Program-made: the position numbers and the translations under genes
The notes under the pieces: model-generated
Databases searched by the model: none
Seen by the model: only the letters and a program-made list of their open reading frames with translations
What the model was told of the DNA's origin: nothing
Part shown: one piece after another, positions 34,809 through 45,465 of the stretch
Numbering within the stretch: position 1 is the stretch's first letter
How the letters are laid out: each line of letters begins with the position of its first letter
Assembly: GCA_019426215.1 (NCBI GenBank)
Contig: CM033400.1
Span: forward strand, 18,212,568-18,276,567
Reading direction: 5' to 3'
From: Buddleja alternifolia
Taxonomy: Eukaryota > Streptophyta > Magnoliopsida > Lamiales > Scrophulariaceae
DNA: 64,000 nt

Positions 34809-35301
34809 GGGAGTTCTACATTCTAATTTTATTAATTGTAAACCAATTGAGGGTCCGTTTATGTTGAAATTACATAATACTTCGTAAACAATCTTATGGT
34901 CTTGAGCTCATGGAATGCCATGGGTGGCGTCTATTTGGCTAACATGTTGGGAAATTCTATGGTAGACCCGATTTGTTGGTCCTAATGCTCTCATCAACAC
35001 ACATTTGTGTTAGGATAGGTGGTTTTTCCATAAGTGGTGGGTAATAAAAAAACCACTCCAACACAAATGTATGGTTTATCTTCTATAATTGAGGGGTAAA
35101 TAATACACTACTCATAAATTCAGGGGTGCAAATTGTATTCAACCCTTGATAATAATACTCCTCCAACCCAACTGTTATATATTATTTGGTTCAATATTTC
35201 AAGCTAGGGTTTCAGTTTCTCCTTCTTTCGGAAGGCTCCTCTTCCATTGCAGTGGGAGTTTCAATTCCTACCTACTACGTCGTATTGAAGACGCCGCAGT
35301 C
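34809..35301 (+). promoter_or_regulatory. Promoter and 5' UTR region of the RRM gene
   Basis: Between the MITE-like element and the start codon. A TATA-like TTATATATTA at 35175-35184 is the best core-promoter candidate, about 120 bp before the ATG. It is followed by pyrimidine-rich ttctccttctttcgg, common in plant 5' UTRs. An inverted repeat (35001-35028 with 35046-35070) lies upstream. Confidence 0.5.
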
Positions 35302-36818
35302 ATGTACGGTCACAGAGGGTAAGTTGAACGAACCCTGTTCTTTTGTATTCTTTACCCGTCGTATATATATATATATATATAAATTCTTGTCGATGTATTA
35401 GATTGATATATGTGCCTGTGGTATTGGTTTCTCGACATCAGGTTTGATTTTGGTGATATATCATCGTGTTTGTGTTTGAGTTTGAGTTTGATTTTGCGAT
35501 CGATCGGAGGCCTTAGCCTTAGGTTGCGGTTGTTTCATGTTTGAATTGCATTTGATGGGTGAAGTGAAATTATTGTCTGATTGTGTTACAATTAATAAAT
35601 TTTTCTGGAGTGAAAATTGTTTGGGCGTTTGTGTTAAGAGTGATCTTGCGTATCTAGATACCTTGATTTTTTATATTTTAATAAAAAATGGAACTTGATT
35701 TTACCGGATTATAACTTGTACCTTCAACAATTTGTTCTCTTTGAGGTTGTTATCGTTATCTATTTCCAGTGCTTTTAAGTGAATCACCTAGTTAAGATAT
35801 TGTTTAAGTAAATCTTGATAGGATCAAATATGTTCTCTTTCTTGGTTTCACAAATTCCATGTATTTCTATCTTTCGGTTCTCTGTCTTGCAATAATGACA
35901 TGTTTATATACATTTATCTACAATCGGGTTCATGAAAAATTAGATTATAGGAAAAAAAATAAAAAACAATGGGTTGGGATTGCCTTTATTAACAAGGTTG
36001 AATGGGGGATTTTTCCTTCCTTGGGTATGAATAATTGAAGGGCATTGTTTGGGAGCGGGGGGGTATCGGACGGTTACGAGATCGGCTCAAAGAGACCAAG
36101 AATGATGGAATCAAATCCCTACTTCGCAGTGAGCAGCAGTTCAAGCAATTATCAACCGTACAACAGATATGGTAGTAGATATCAGCCTTCTGGCTTCCCA
36201 GTCGTCCGGTTAAGGGGTCTTCCCTTCAACTGCTCAGATGTCGACATATTCAAGTTCTTTGCTGGCCTTGACATTGTGGATGTCTTCTTAGTGCACAAAG
36301 ATGGTAGGTTCTCTGGAGAAGCATTTGTTGTCTTTTCAGGGCCTATGCAGGCTGACCTTGCTCTTCAGAGAGACAGACAGAACATAGGAAGGAGATATGT
36401 GGAAGTATTTAGGTGCAAGAAGCAGGATTATTATCATGCCATAGCTGCTGAGGTGGCGAGTGAAGGAGACTATCGCGGGCCATCGCCTCCAGCTCATCGA
36501 CGTAAGAGGTCACCTGATAAAGATAGCATGGAGTATACAGAAATATTGAAGATGCGTGGGCTTCCATACTCCGTGAAAAAATCAGAAATTGTGAAGTTTT
36601 TTGGAGACTATGATGTCACGGAGGATAAGATACAGATTGGATGTCGGTCTGATGGGAAAGCCACTGGAGAGGCGTTTGTGGAGTTTGATTCAGCTGAAGA
36701 GGCTAAGAAAGCTATGTGTAAGGATAAGATGATGATTGGGTCAAGATATGTGGAACTCTTTCCCTCAACACCAGATGAAGCTAGGCGAGCTACTGCACCA
36801 AGATCGTCACGTCACTAG
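35302..36818 (+). CDS. hnRNP F/H-like RNA-binding protein with two RRMs (two coding exons)
   Basis: Coding exons 35302-35318 and 36041-36818, with an intron of 722 bp (donor GG|GTAAGT, acceptor GAAG|G). Joining gives 795 nt, 264 residues, in one frame, starting MYGHRGALFGSGGVSDGYE. RRM1 is at about residues 58-131 (VVRLRGLPF, GEAFVVF); RRM2 at about 174-249 (LKMRGLPY, GEAFVEF). The RGLP and GEAFV signatures are those of quasi-RRMs of the hnRNP F/H and ESRP group, which bind G-rich RNA and act in splicing. An RS-poor linker with HRRKRSPDK separates the domains and may serve nuclear import. Arabidopsis At5g66010 is the homologue I recall. The open frame alone lacks an ATG, so the tiny first exon decides the start. 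Only host gene in the window. Confidence 0.9.
35362..35381. repeat. (TA)n microsatellite in the RRM-gene intron
   Basis: Ten TA units, 40 bp into the intron. Ordinary polymorphic microsatellite. Confidence 0.85.
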
Positions 36819-37130
36819 ATGAGGATTGATTGATCGAAGGAGAGTAATATGGAAAGGAATTAGTTTTTGTTTTCTTGTTTGTGATATTAGCTAAATGTTT
36901 TTCAGAAATGTATTTGTATTTGCTGAGGGTTGGGTGGGTGTTTGAACTTTGAACAATATAAACTTGCACTATGTTGCTTTTGTAATTGAGCTGTTCCTGG
37001 AGACATGCGTTTGATTTTTTTTTTCTCCTGATATTCCTTTGTTCCAATTTTATTGACCGACATGGAAAATGAGTCGGGCAGTATTCATGGTTAGTCTGAG
37101 AATTACTGATCGAATCACATCTGTTTGTTG
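36819..37130 (+). other. 3' UTR and terminator region of the RRM gene
   Basis: AT-rich sequence after the stop codon TAG (36816-36818). Plant-type far-upstream TTGTATTTG and aatataaac (about 36910-36965) are possible polyadenylation signals. No other gene. Confidence 0.4.
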
Positions 37131-37856
37131 TCACAAAATAACCTCTAATCTCTCATGTAATTATGTAATGCATTTGAAGCAATCATAAAAATAATAATAA
37201 TAATTAGGCTCTGTTTCTTTGTGTTTTTAAAAGCACCTCTTTCATTCTCATTTTGAAAATGGGGAAAATTACACCCTCCCCCCATCCCCCGAAAATAATT
37301 TTTCAAATCCATAAAATTATTTTTCAATTTCAAAAATTCATTCTACAAACTCTAGTCCCAAAAAAACCCCAAAAGTGAGGATTAATAGCTTTTTTGATTG
37401 GGACTACCTTCATTGATTAAGTTAATAATTGACAATTATTTTTTCTTATTGGAATTGTGTTTTGCGAATGGTTATCACTCTTGTGCCTTGAAAAAGACTA
37501 ATCTACCCCTAATCTAACACCATTGATCTGACAAGCTAATATCTGACGGTTCATATTAAATATGCATTTATTTATTAAATTTAATTTACAAATTAAAAAC
37601 AAATATATTAATAATAAATATAAGTCATCATCGCCACCTCCACCTGCCATCGCCACCACCATCGCAACACCGGTCCACCTACGCCGAACCACCACGGCTG
37701 CAATCTGGAAATGGCTAATCCTGATGTCGAAGATGAGAAGAAGAGATTAGTTGAGTTGTTAAAGGAGGCGGGTCGGGCTCGGAACAGGAAAAATCAATCA
37801 TTGGAGAATCTTCTTGCTCAAGCCATAATACAAACACTATAAACAATGGTGGGATC
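37131..37856. other. Intergenic sequence with one small ORF
   Basis: AT-rich, with a short (cac/cca)-rich block at about 37625-37690. A 43-codon ORF, ATG 37711 to TAA 37842 (MANPDVEDEKKRLVELLKEA...), is predicted helical and charged. It could be the end of a gene cut by the Copia-B insertion 15 bp further on, or chance. Nothing else is recognised. Confidence 0.3.
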
Positions 37857-38973
37857 TGTTGGACAAATCTTAACGAACAATCTGAAAATGCAAGAATGAT
37901 GATGTGTTTTTCGAGGCGAGAGTTAACTCTTTCCTTAACACGAAATTGCCCCCGCTATAGGTGGTACTGGCTTGACAAAACGTGTCCCAAGATACAACGA
38001 AAACGTTTCTGAAGATTAAACCACTTTAATTTCAGAAACTAACGAACTTTACTAAACTGCTGAAATTTCAAGAAAGATATGATGATGATGATGATGATGA
38101 TGATATGAAGAACTCATGAACAATTAGAGAGAATTATTTTGAGTTGGTGTGAAATTTCAGAATGCTGGAGGACCTTTATATAGGTGAGAAATCAGGCAGA
38201 ATTAAAAGCCCCAAATTAATTTGCCATTTACTATTTCTGTAACAGCAAACAATTTCAGCTGTTACAGATTTAGTGACTGTTGGACTATTGACTGCAGTCA
38301 ATGGTCCTTCTAGAAGGCAGATTAAAATTCGAATTAAAAATGTGGCCAACATTTTAAATTCAATTTAGGTTTTAATTAAATCAGATTACTTTCTTGTTGG
38401 ATTTTCTGGATAGGCCCAAATAAACTTTGTCCAAAAAGAATAATGTAGAAGCCCAAGCCCACAACATACACACCACAAACCTCAAACCACAAGCCCAAGG
38501 CCTAGGCCCCAGGCCCACAGCCTACGATCCACAACCCGGCCCGAGCCCGAGCCCAGACCTGAACCCGGCCCGAGCCCGTGGTCCGAGGTCCGGTCCGGTC
38601 CACCGGACCGCCCGAGTGAAGAGCTAAGAAATTGTGCCTAAGCCCAATTGCATAGCTCCTCCCCCTTTCACACAAAGGCCCAAAGTGGATGACCCAAGGG
38701 CCAAACCCTTATCTTGAGGTAAGTATTTATAAACCCAATTAAATTGTGGTTTATATCCTATGTGGGATACACAAGTTCAAACACCTCACTTTAGCACTTA
38801 ATTTCTCATTCGTTACAAGTCCGAATTTAGAAATTCGAAATGCTAAACTCATCTACTCGGAACGTAGATTAAGATTATCCAATAATCTTTCGTATCTCGG
38901 ACACTTACGGTGTTTGAATGTCGTACACAAAAGTGGTGGAACACACACTTTGTAAAACTCATTTTATCCAACA
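37857..38973 (-). repeat. Copia-B 3' LTR (1117 bp)
   Basis: TGTTGG...CCAACA. On the - strand a TATATAAAG box (complement of 38174-38182) marks the promoter. It contains (GAT)8 at about 38081-38104, where the partner has (GAT)5, and a longer run of cccgagccc-type repeats (38530-38620). Confidence 0.92.
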
Positions 38974-38986
38974 ATCTCCCACACGA
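38974..38986 (-). other. Polypurine tract of Copia-B
   Basis: atctcccacacg on the + strand, i.e. CGTGTGGGAGAT on the element strand, directly next to the LTR. Confidence 0.8.
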
Positions 38987-39539
38987 ATGAAAATTAAAAG
39001 ATGTTCTTGAGATTTCGATTGAAAGTTTATCACATCATAAGAGGTAGCTTTTGGCTTTGAACCTTTCCTAGTGAAATATCATCGGACTTACTAAGCTACC
39101 CAATGAACGTGATGTCTTGAATTGGTCAGCCGTTCGTGTAAACCCAGACAACGATATTCACAAAATAAACTTTCAGTAGTTTTTCAGTTCTCACGGTTGG
39201 GTCCATTTTGGCCGTGGCACCCCCTCTTGGTTTCAGTAGTGTTTACATTTTACTCAATGTTGAGGCGGCCTACACCTCACACCTACATAGGTGACTTCCT
39301 AATTAAGAGTATCCTGCCATACTCCACTTCATTTAGACAGTGTAGGAATCATTAAAAGCCCAGCTTAACCTTTGCTACAACTTGCAGGTTGCACTTCTTT
39401 ATCCTAGGCAATGAGTTTAGAGTTTATGTGAATAAACTCTTAAGTGCCTTACTGAATATTCACAGTTTAGTTGTCCCATTGAACCAAGATTTTGGGATCT
39501 CCCGTCAACATGGTTGGGTTACCACTGTGTCCATTCTTT

Positions 39540-41372
39540 AATTTGTAGACTTTAAACTCATTCTTCTTGATAGGTATTCTACTTGATCTCTAGGCAATCC
39601 TTTCGTCAAAGAATCTGCAATATTCTCTTTTGATTTCACATAATCAATGGAGATTATTCCGTTAGAGATCAACTGTTTAATGGTATTGTGTCTACGACGA
39701 ATATGTCTAGATGTACCATTGTACACACTATTTTGCGCCCTACCAATTGCTGACAGTCGTAATGAATTAAGATAGGGGGCACTGGTTTTTCCCAACAGGG
39801 AACATCTTCTAAGAAATTTCGTAGCCATTCAGCTTCTTCACCAGCTTTGTCTAAAGCTATGAATTCTGATTCCATTGTGGATCGGGCTATGCAAGTTTGC
39901 TTAGATGATTTCCATGACACTGCTCCACCACCGATGGTAAAAATGTACCCACTTGTGGACTTGGAGTCATTTGTGTCTGAAATCCAATTAGCATTGTTGT
40001 ATCCTTCTATTACAGCTGGATATCTTGAGTAGTGTAATCCAAAGCTTTTTGTGTGCTTTAAGCACTTAAGTACTCTAGTTAAGGCCTTCCAATGGTCTAA
40101 ACTAGGATTACTCGTGAACCTACTCAACTTGCTCATAGAGTAAGCTAGATCAAGGCGGGTACAGTTCATGATATACATCAAACTTCCAATGACTCTAGCA
40201 TACTCTAACTGCGATACGGGTTCGCCATAGTTCTTGCGTAAGTTAGCGCTCATGTCTACTGGCGTCTTAACAATCGCACTGTCGCCGGGAAGGAATTTTT
40301 CCAGAATTGTCTCAAAATAATGAGACTGCGACAGTATGATTCCTTCAGATGTCCTTAAGATTTTAATCCCAAGTATGACATCTGCCAACCCCATATCTTT
40401 CATGTCAAAGTTCTTCTTTAACATTCCTTTAGTATTCATGATGATTTCATGATTACTACCCATAATTAGCATGTCATCGACGTAGAGACACACTACAACA
40501 TATACGTTATGTGTCTGTCTAACATACAAGCATTTTTTTCTTGAAACCATTTGACAACATAGTATTATCAAATTTTTCATGCCATTGCTTTGGCGCTTGT
40601 TTAAGTCCATACAAGGACTTTACAAGTTTACACATCTTTTTCTCCTGTCCAGGAGCAACATACCCTTCGGGTTGTTCCATATATATTTCTTCATCTAATT
40701 CTCCGTTCAGAAACACAGTCTTAACATCCATTTGATGTATCTCAAGGTTATGCAACGCGGTAATAGCGATGAATAATCTTATGGATGTTATTCTCGTTAC
40801 CGGAGAAAGTATCAAAGAAATCAAGACCCTCCGTTTGTCGGTATCCTTTTACTACCAGACGGGCCTTATACTTATCAATAGATCCATTAGTCTTATACTT
40901 TCTTTTCAGAATCCATTTACAGCCTAACGGCTTACTTCCCTTTGGAAGGTCAACCAACTCCCAGGTATGGTTGTGCATAATAGACTCAATTTCACTTTTG
41001 ATAGCCTCTTTCCAGAGCTGAGCATCTGGACTGGACATTGCCTCCTTAATCGTCCTTGGCTCACCTTCTAATGTATAAGATACAAAGTCTGGACCAAACG
41101 TTTTAGGAACTTTTGTCCTTTTGCTACGCCGAGGTTCTTCATCCCCGGGATTAGAACTACTCGTAGTCGCTTCATGTGTTCTTTTAAGAGGATTTTCTTC
41201 AATTCTTTCCTTATTTGGAAAGATATCCTCAAAGAAATAAGCATTTCTAGATTCTATGATAGTACCTTCATGAATCTCAGAAATCTCAGATTTATGTACC
41301 AGAAATCGATAGGCGCTACTATTAAGTGCAAAACCGATGAATATGCAATCAATAGTTTTAGGCCCTATCTTA
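39540..41372 (-). pseudogene. Copia-B pol, 3' half (integrase end, RT, RNase H)
   Basis: On the - strand from 41372: end of integrase (GPKTIDCIFIGFA), an acidic/basic linker (EEPRRSKRTKVPKTFG), RT N-terminus (CKWILKRKYKTNGSIDKYKARL), RT core with MDVKTVFLNGELDEE (about 40735) and [13 protein letters not shown] (about 40480), RNase H with [16 protein letters not shown] and [10 protein letters not shown] (about 39720), and the end SIDYVKSKENIADSLTKGL near 39600. Frame breaks near 40800, 40550 and 39750. Cut at 41372 by Sire-2 and continued at 55650. Confidence 0.88.
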
Positions 41373-41377
41373 ACTTG

Positions 41378-43130
41378 TGTTAGGAATTTCATATTAGATG
41401 TTTTGATGATGACAAATAGGACTTTCTGTTAGACTCCGAAAAGTGTGAAAGCTTTCATAGAATGATTATGTATAAGTACCTGAAAGCTTATTTATCTTAG
41501 GCTTATAGTATTTATCTTTGTAGAATTCATTAGACTAAGTATGTGACACTAAAACACTTAGGAAAATTCTGGGTGAGTTTACCAAGTGATGAAGGTGAAG
41601 ATCAAGCGTCTAAAGCTACAATGGATAAAGATATCTTGAAGCGTCCATCAAACGCTTTAGGGATTATCCCAGTGCTCAAACTACGAATGGATAACTCAGG
41701 CCGAATACTCAACATCAAGTGAAATGACGGAATTTTCAGTGAGACCATCAAGACAAGATTGAAGAGTAAGCGTCTGAAATAAAGAAAAGAAAGTCAGGAT
41801 CAGTCCAAGCGTCTGATACACGAGAATAACTATTCTCTTCAGCAAGCGTCCAAAAAGGTTAAACCAACACAACCCACAAAGAACGTAACCTGAAAAAGAA
41901 TTTAGACCCAAAACCATCCAAAGACTTAAAAAAATGCATGAATCAAACGGACGAATTATTTCCAACGGAAATAAAACAAGATGCATTAAAAGTCGGATAA
42001 GTGCTATTAAAATATAAGCACTATAACTTATGGGCAAGCCATATCCTTGACCTAGACTGTCAGATTTATGAAACCAAGACCATGCCCAACCAATTAAATA
42101 CACCCAAAGTTAGAAATGTCTGAACTCAAGGAATGTTTGGGGAAACGAGACTCCAACCGAGTCAAACGGACAAAAACCACCAATACCTTATAAATAGCTC
42201 TTTCAACAAACAAGTAATCAGATGAAAAGGGACACACACAAAAATTACCTACCTTGTTGAAAGAAAAGCTTACTAAAAATCATAGCCAAATATCCATATA
42301 AGCTTTTCACAAATATTCTAGAGACAGTCACCCATATCTCAAATCTCTTTTTAAGAAGAACATATACTACCATTGAGATATCCTCAAGTTGTTTGAACTT
42401 TCCAAAAACAAACAAACCCGTGACCAAAACCATCAACACCTTTCATCTGAGAGAGAAAGCTGGTTGACTTGCAAGCAGTATTTTTGTGTAAAAGAAGCTT
42501 GTTGAAGTTGATCTCTATTGGAGCTGAAATCTGTGTGACCAAGGAGTTCCGAGATCAAAAGTAACTTGCACCATTTCTGAGTGAAAGAAGCAAGGGAATA
42601 GAAGATCTTTAGTGGAGCTGAAATCTGTGTGACCAAGGAGTTCCAAGATCATATCCAATCTCCCTCTATCTTGTAGAAGTCTCTGTGTGACTCTTCGATA
42701 ATCATCATAGTGGAAAAACCTCCCTGATAAAAGGAGAAGAAGGACGTAGCTGGGATTACATCACCCAGTGAACCTTACAAATATTTTGTGTCATTTACTG
42801 TTTTATTGTCTTACATTATACTGTCATATTATATCTTGAAAAGGCATTTAAAACTAATAAGCGACTAATTGGTTAAAACTAATGCTAAGCTATAAAAACA
42901 TTTCCGCTGTGCTAACTCTGATTTAGTGACTCAACTCTGCCCTACTTTGGTAAACGTTGAAATCACCGAGTCTAAGTTAACGTTTCTCAAGCGTCACATC
43001 CAGCGCTTAAACCTATCAAGCGTTCAAATACTTCAAAGTGATACGAATTTTTTAAGAAGTCGAAAAAGACTTAAGGGTCTATTCAACCTCCCCCCTTCTA
43101 GACCCTTTCGTATACCACTTGGGACCAACA
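41378..43130 (+). repeat. Sire-2 5' LTR (1753 bp)
   Basis: TGTTAGGAATTTC...GGGACCAACA. TATA box TATAAATA at 42189-42196. Six exact AAGCGTC heptamers, all + strand (41604, 41639, 41768, 41807, 41844, 42989). Near the end are paired inverted repeats at 43056-43073 (one mismatch) and 43075-43105. Confidence 0.96.
42189..42196 (+). promoter_or_regulatory. TATA box of the Sire-2 LTR promoter
   Basis: TATAAATA, conserved in the other three Sirevirus LTR copies (232, 11029, 54701) at the matching place. It would start transcription about 30 bp downstream, placing roughly 900 bp of LTR in the transcript's R-U5. Confidence 0.75.
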
Positions 43131-43132
43131 AG

Positions 43133-43150
43133 TGGTATCAGAGCGGTTGA
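43133..43150 (+). other. Primer-binding site of Sire-2
   Basis: TGGTATCAGAGCGGTTGA, two bases after the LTR. The first 12 bases are complementary to the 3' end of initiator tRNA-Met. Confidence 0.95.
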
Positions 43151-43237
43151 AGTTGAAACCTAAGCGTTTCCAAGCGTAACTGCTTGTTCAGATCCATCTT
43201 TTTATATAGTCGCTTCAAAATTACTTTAAAATTCTTC

Positions 43238-45451
43238 ATGGCATTTTCTAAAGTTCCCAAGTTGACCGAGTCAAATTATGACTCTTGGAAGGTCAAAGCG
43301 TTTACTTATTTGTGTTCATGTGATGATGAAATGTGTGATATCATTTCAGATGGGCCAATCAAAATATACAAAGTTATCACCAGAGCGCCCGAAGCCACAG
43401 GAGAAACACCTGACGGTTATGTGGAGAAGCCCAAACAAGAATGGTCCACCGATGAGCGTCGACGAGCCAATCTGGACAATGTCGGTCGGAATGCATTATA
43501 CACAGCCATTGGTGACAATGACAACTTATTCAACAAAGTCAAATCATGCAATACAACTAAAGAAATTTGGGATAAGTTGGCTACTATTTGTGGGGGCTCA
43601 GCACAAATAAAGGAAAACAAATTATCAATTGCCAAAGAAAAATTCAACGGCTTCAAGATGCTACCTAATGAGACGCTAGAGCAATTAGACATGAGGTTTA
43701 CAGCCCTTGTCACTGAACTAACATCTCTGGGTATGGAGCTACAAAATCGAGAAACAGTGGTCAAAATCTTTAGAAGTCTTCCAAGCAAATTCCTGATGAA
43801 AACAACTGCAATGAGAGAATCAAACAATCTGGACAGCCTAACTCCAGAAGATGCTTTTTCAGAACTCAAAGCGTTTGAATTTGAGCTGAATTCGGCCAGT
43901 GATGCAGTAAGTAATCCAGTAATCGAATCTGGAGCGCTAATGGCATCAATCAAAGGAAAACCTATCAAAGAAAAAGGTTCGGACATAAGTGAGGAAGAAG
44001 AACTGGCGCTTCTAAATAGATTCAGGAAATTCCTGAAATATGAAAAGAAGGGAAACAGTCCTAAGCACCCAGGACAAAGTTCATATCAAGCGCTTCCTCA
44101 AATACAACCACAATATCAAACGCCTCACTATCCTGCGTCCTCCTCCCTAGCGCCAATTCAATATCAAACTCCTTCTCAGCAAGATCTCTCAGCGCCTGCA
44201 GCGTTAAACCAACGATCCACAAGATTAACAAACGAACAAAAGATGAAGACCAATCTTTGTTACAACTGCAGGAGACCAGGGCATTTCCAAGTTAATTGCC
44301 CATATCCAAATGTGTCTAAACCTACAAAGCAAGATCACACGGATAGAAACCAATTCAGGAGCAACCTGAGACAACAAGGCTTGCTAGCAGAATCAGAACC
44401 TCTCTATACGCCTGAAGAGGACTTGGAATCATCAGATGAAAGCAGCGATGATGAACCATCAAAGGACTCAGCATTCATTTGTCTCATGGCAAGAGTAAAT
44501 GAAGCATCTAACGACGTACCATCTGAGGTAACCACTGATCTGTATCATCCTCTCTCTTATGATGAATTACTTGACAAAGTAAAAGAATATTATACAGATT
44601 GTCAAGATGCCACCCAATTATTCCAAAATCACCATCGTATTATTTCAGCACTCAGAAGTGATAACTTAACGCTCAAAGCAGAGTTGCAAATTCAGCAACA
44701 GTGCATTGAGAAAAACCAATCACTCGAGAGTGAAATTACTCAGCTAAAAGGTGATCTTGATATAATAGTCAAAAGAGAAGCTGAAATGGTCGCTAAACTT
44801 GCCAAATCAGAGCAGCTTATCTCTTCATTATCAAAAGCGTCTAGAACGCTAGATAATGTGACTAAAGTAACCAGGGCATTTGGTGAAAAGACCGGTCTAG
44901 GTTTTGATAAAATCAGTTATAAAGCCAAAGCGTCCAATGTTACAACAATCAACAAAGGAAAAGGTGTAATCTTTGTTGAAGAAAGTTCAATCAGACAAAC
45001 GCTGAATGAATCAACAAATACTGGTACAAAAGTTAATGATAAAGTCAACATTGACTCAGGCAAAGGAAAGACCAAAGTGAACGTCTCACAAAAGAAAATA
45101 TATCCAAACGCTCAAAAAGCTAAGGAGATATTTTCTGCCAGTGAATCAAACGTTAAGCGTCCCGCACCAAAAGTGCATCCTAAGCCAGTACCAAACAGAA
45201 TCAAACGTCCATATCCAAAACAATCCAGTTCATATTATCAACACTATGATAATTGTGAATACGATTATGATTACCACTATAATCAAGGATATTTCTATAC
45301 ATCTAGAAAAGGTATGCAACTCAAAACGAAACCCAAGAAGGCCAATCTTTCTCCTGTAGTGAAGATAAGGCAAATATGGGTTCCGAAAAATCTAATTCAC
45401 GTCACTAACAAAGAAGGACCCAAAACAAAATGGGTACCTAAAGGAAATTAG
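43238..45451 (+). CDS. Sire-2 Gag (737 aa), open
   Basis: Capsid/nucleocapsid precursor, which forms cytoplasmic particles and packages the element's RNA. ATG 43238 starts MAFSKVPKLTESNYDSWK, typical of copia Gag (DUF4219/UBN2 type). The Gag core runs to about residue 250. A Gln/Pro-rich segment follows, then a CCHC knuckle CYNCRRPGHFQVNC at residues 341-354, an acidic Ser-rich patch, a long coiled coil at about residues 464-544, a Lys-rich tail, a Tyr-rich patch and IWVPK near the end. The post-knuckle coiled-coil extension is a Sirevirus trait. The stop TAG (45449-45451) is 14 nt before the pol ATG, which is in another frame. Confidence 0.93.
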   Translation: MAFSKVPKLTESNYDSWKVKAFTYLCSCDDEMCDIISDGPIKIYKVITRAPEATGETPDGYVEKPKQEWSTDERRRANLDNVGRNALYTAIGDNDNLFNKVKSCNTTKEIWDKLATICGGSAQIKENKLSIAKEKFNGFKMLPNETLEQLDMRFTALVTELTSLGMELQNRETVVKIFRSLPSKFLMKTTAMRESNNLDSLTPEDAFSELKAFEFELNSASDAVSNPVIESGALMASIKGKPIKEKGSDISEEEELALLNRFRKFLKYEKKGNSPKHPGQSSYQALPQIQPQYQTPHYPASSSLAPIQYQTPSQQDLSAPAALNQRSTRLTNEQKMKTNLCYNCRRPGHFQVNCPYPNVSKPTKQDHTDRNQFRSNLRQQGLLAESEPLYTPEEDLESSDESSDDEPSKDSAFICLMARVNEASNDVPSEVTTDLYHPLSYDELLDKVKEYYTDCQDATQLFQNHHRIISALRSDNLTLKAELQIQQQCIEKNQSLESEITQLKGDLDIIVKREAEMVAKLAKSEQLISSLSKASRTLDNVTKVTRAFGEKTGLGFDKISYKAKASNVTTINKGKGVIFVEESSIRQTLNESTNTGTKVNDKVNIDSGKGKTKVNVSQKKIYPNAQKAKEIFSASESNVKRPAPKVHPKPVPNRIKRPYPKQSSSYYQHYDNCEYDYDYHYNQGYFYTSRKGMQLKTKPKKANLSPVVKIRQIWVPKNLIHVTNKEGPKTKWVPKGN

Positions 45452-45465
45452 ATCTGCCCTTTTGA

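Noticed and set aside
38427..38627. Pro-rich ORF inside the Copia-B LTR
   Set aside because: Low-complexity repeat in an LTR; the partner LTR does not keep it.
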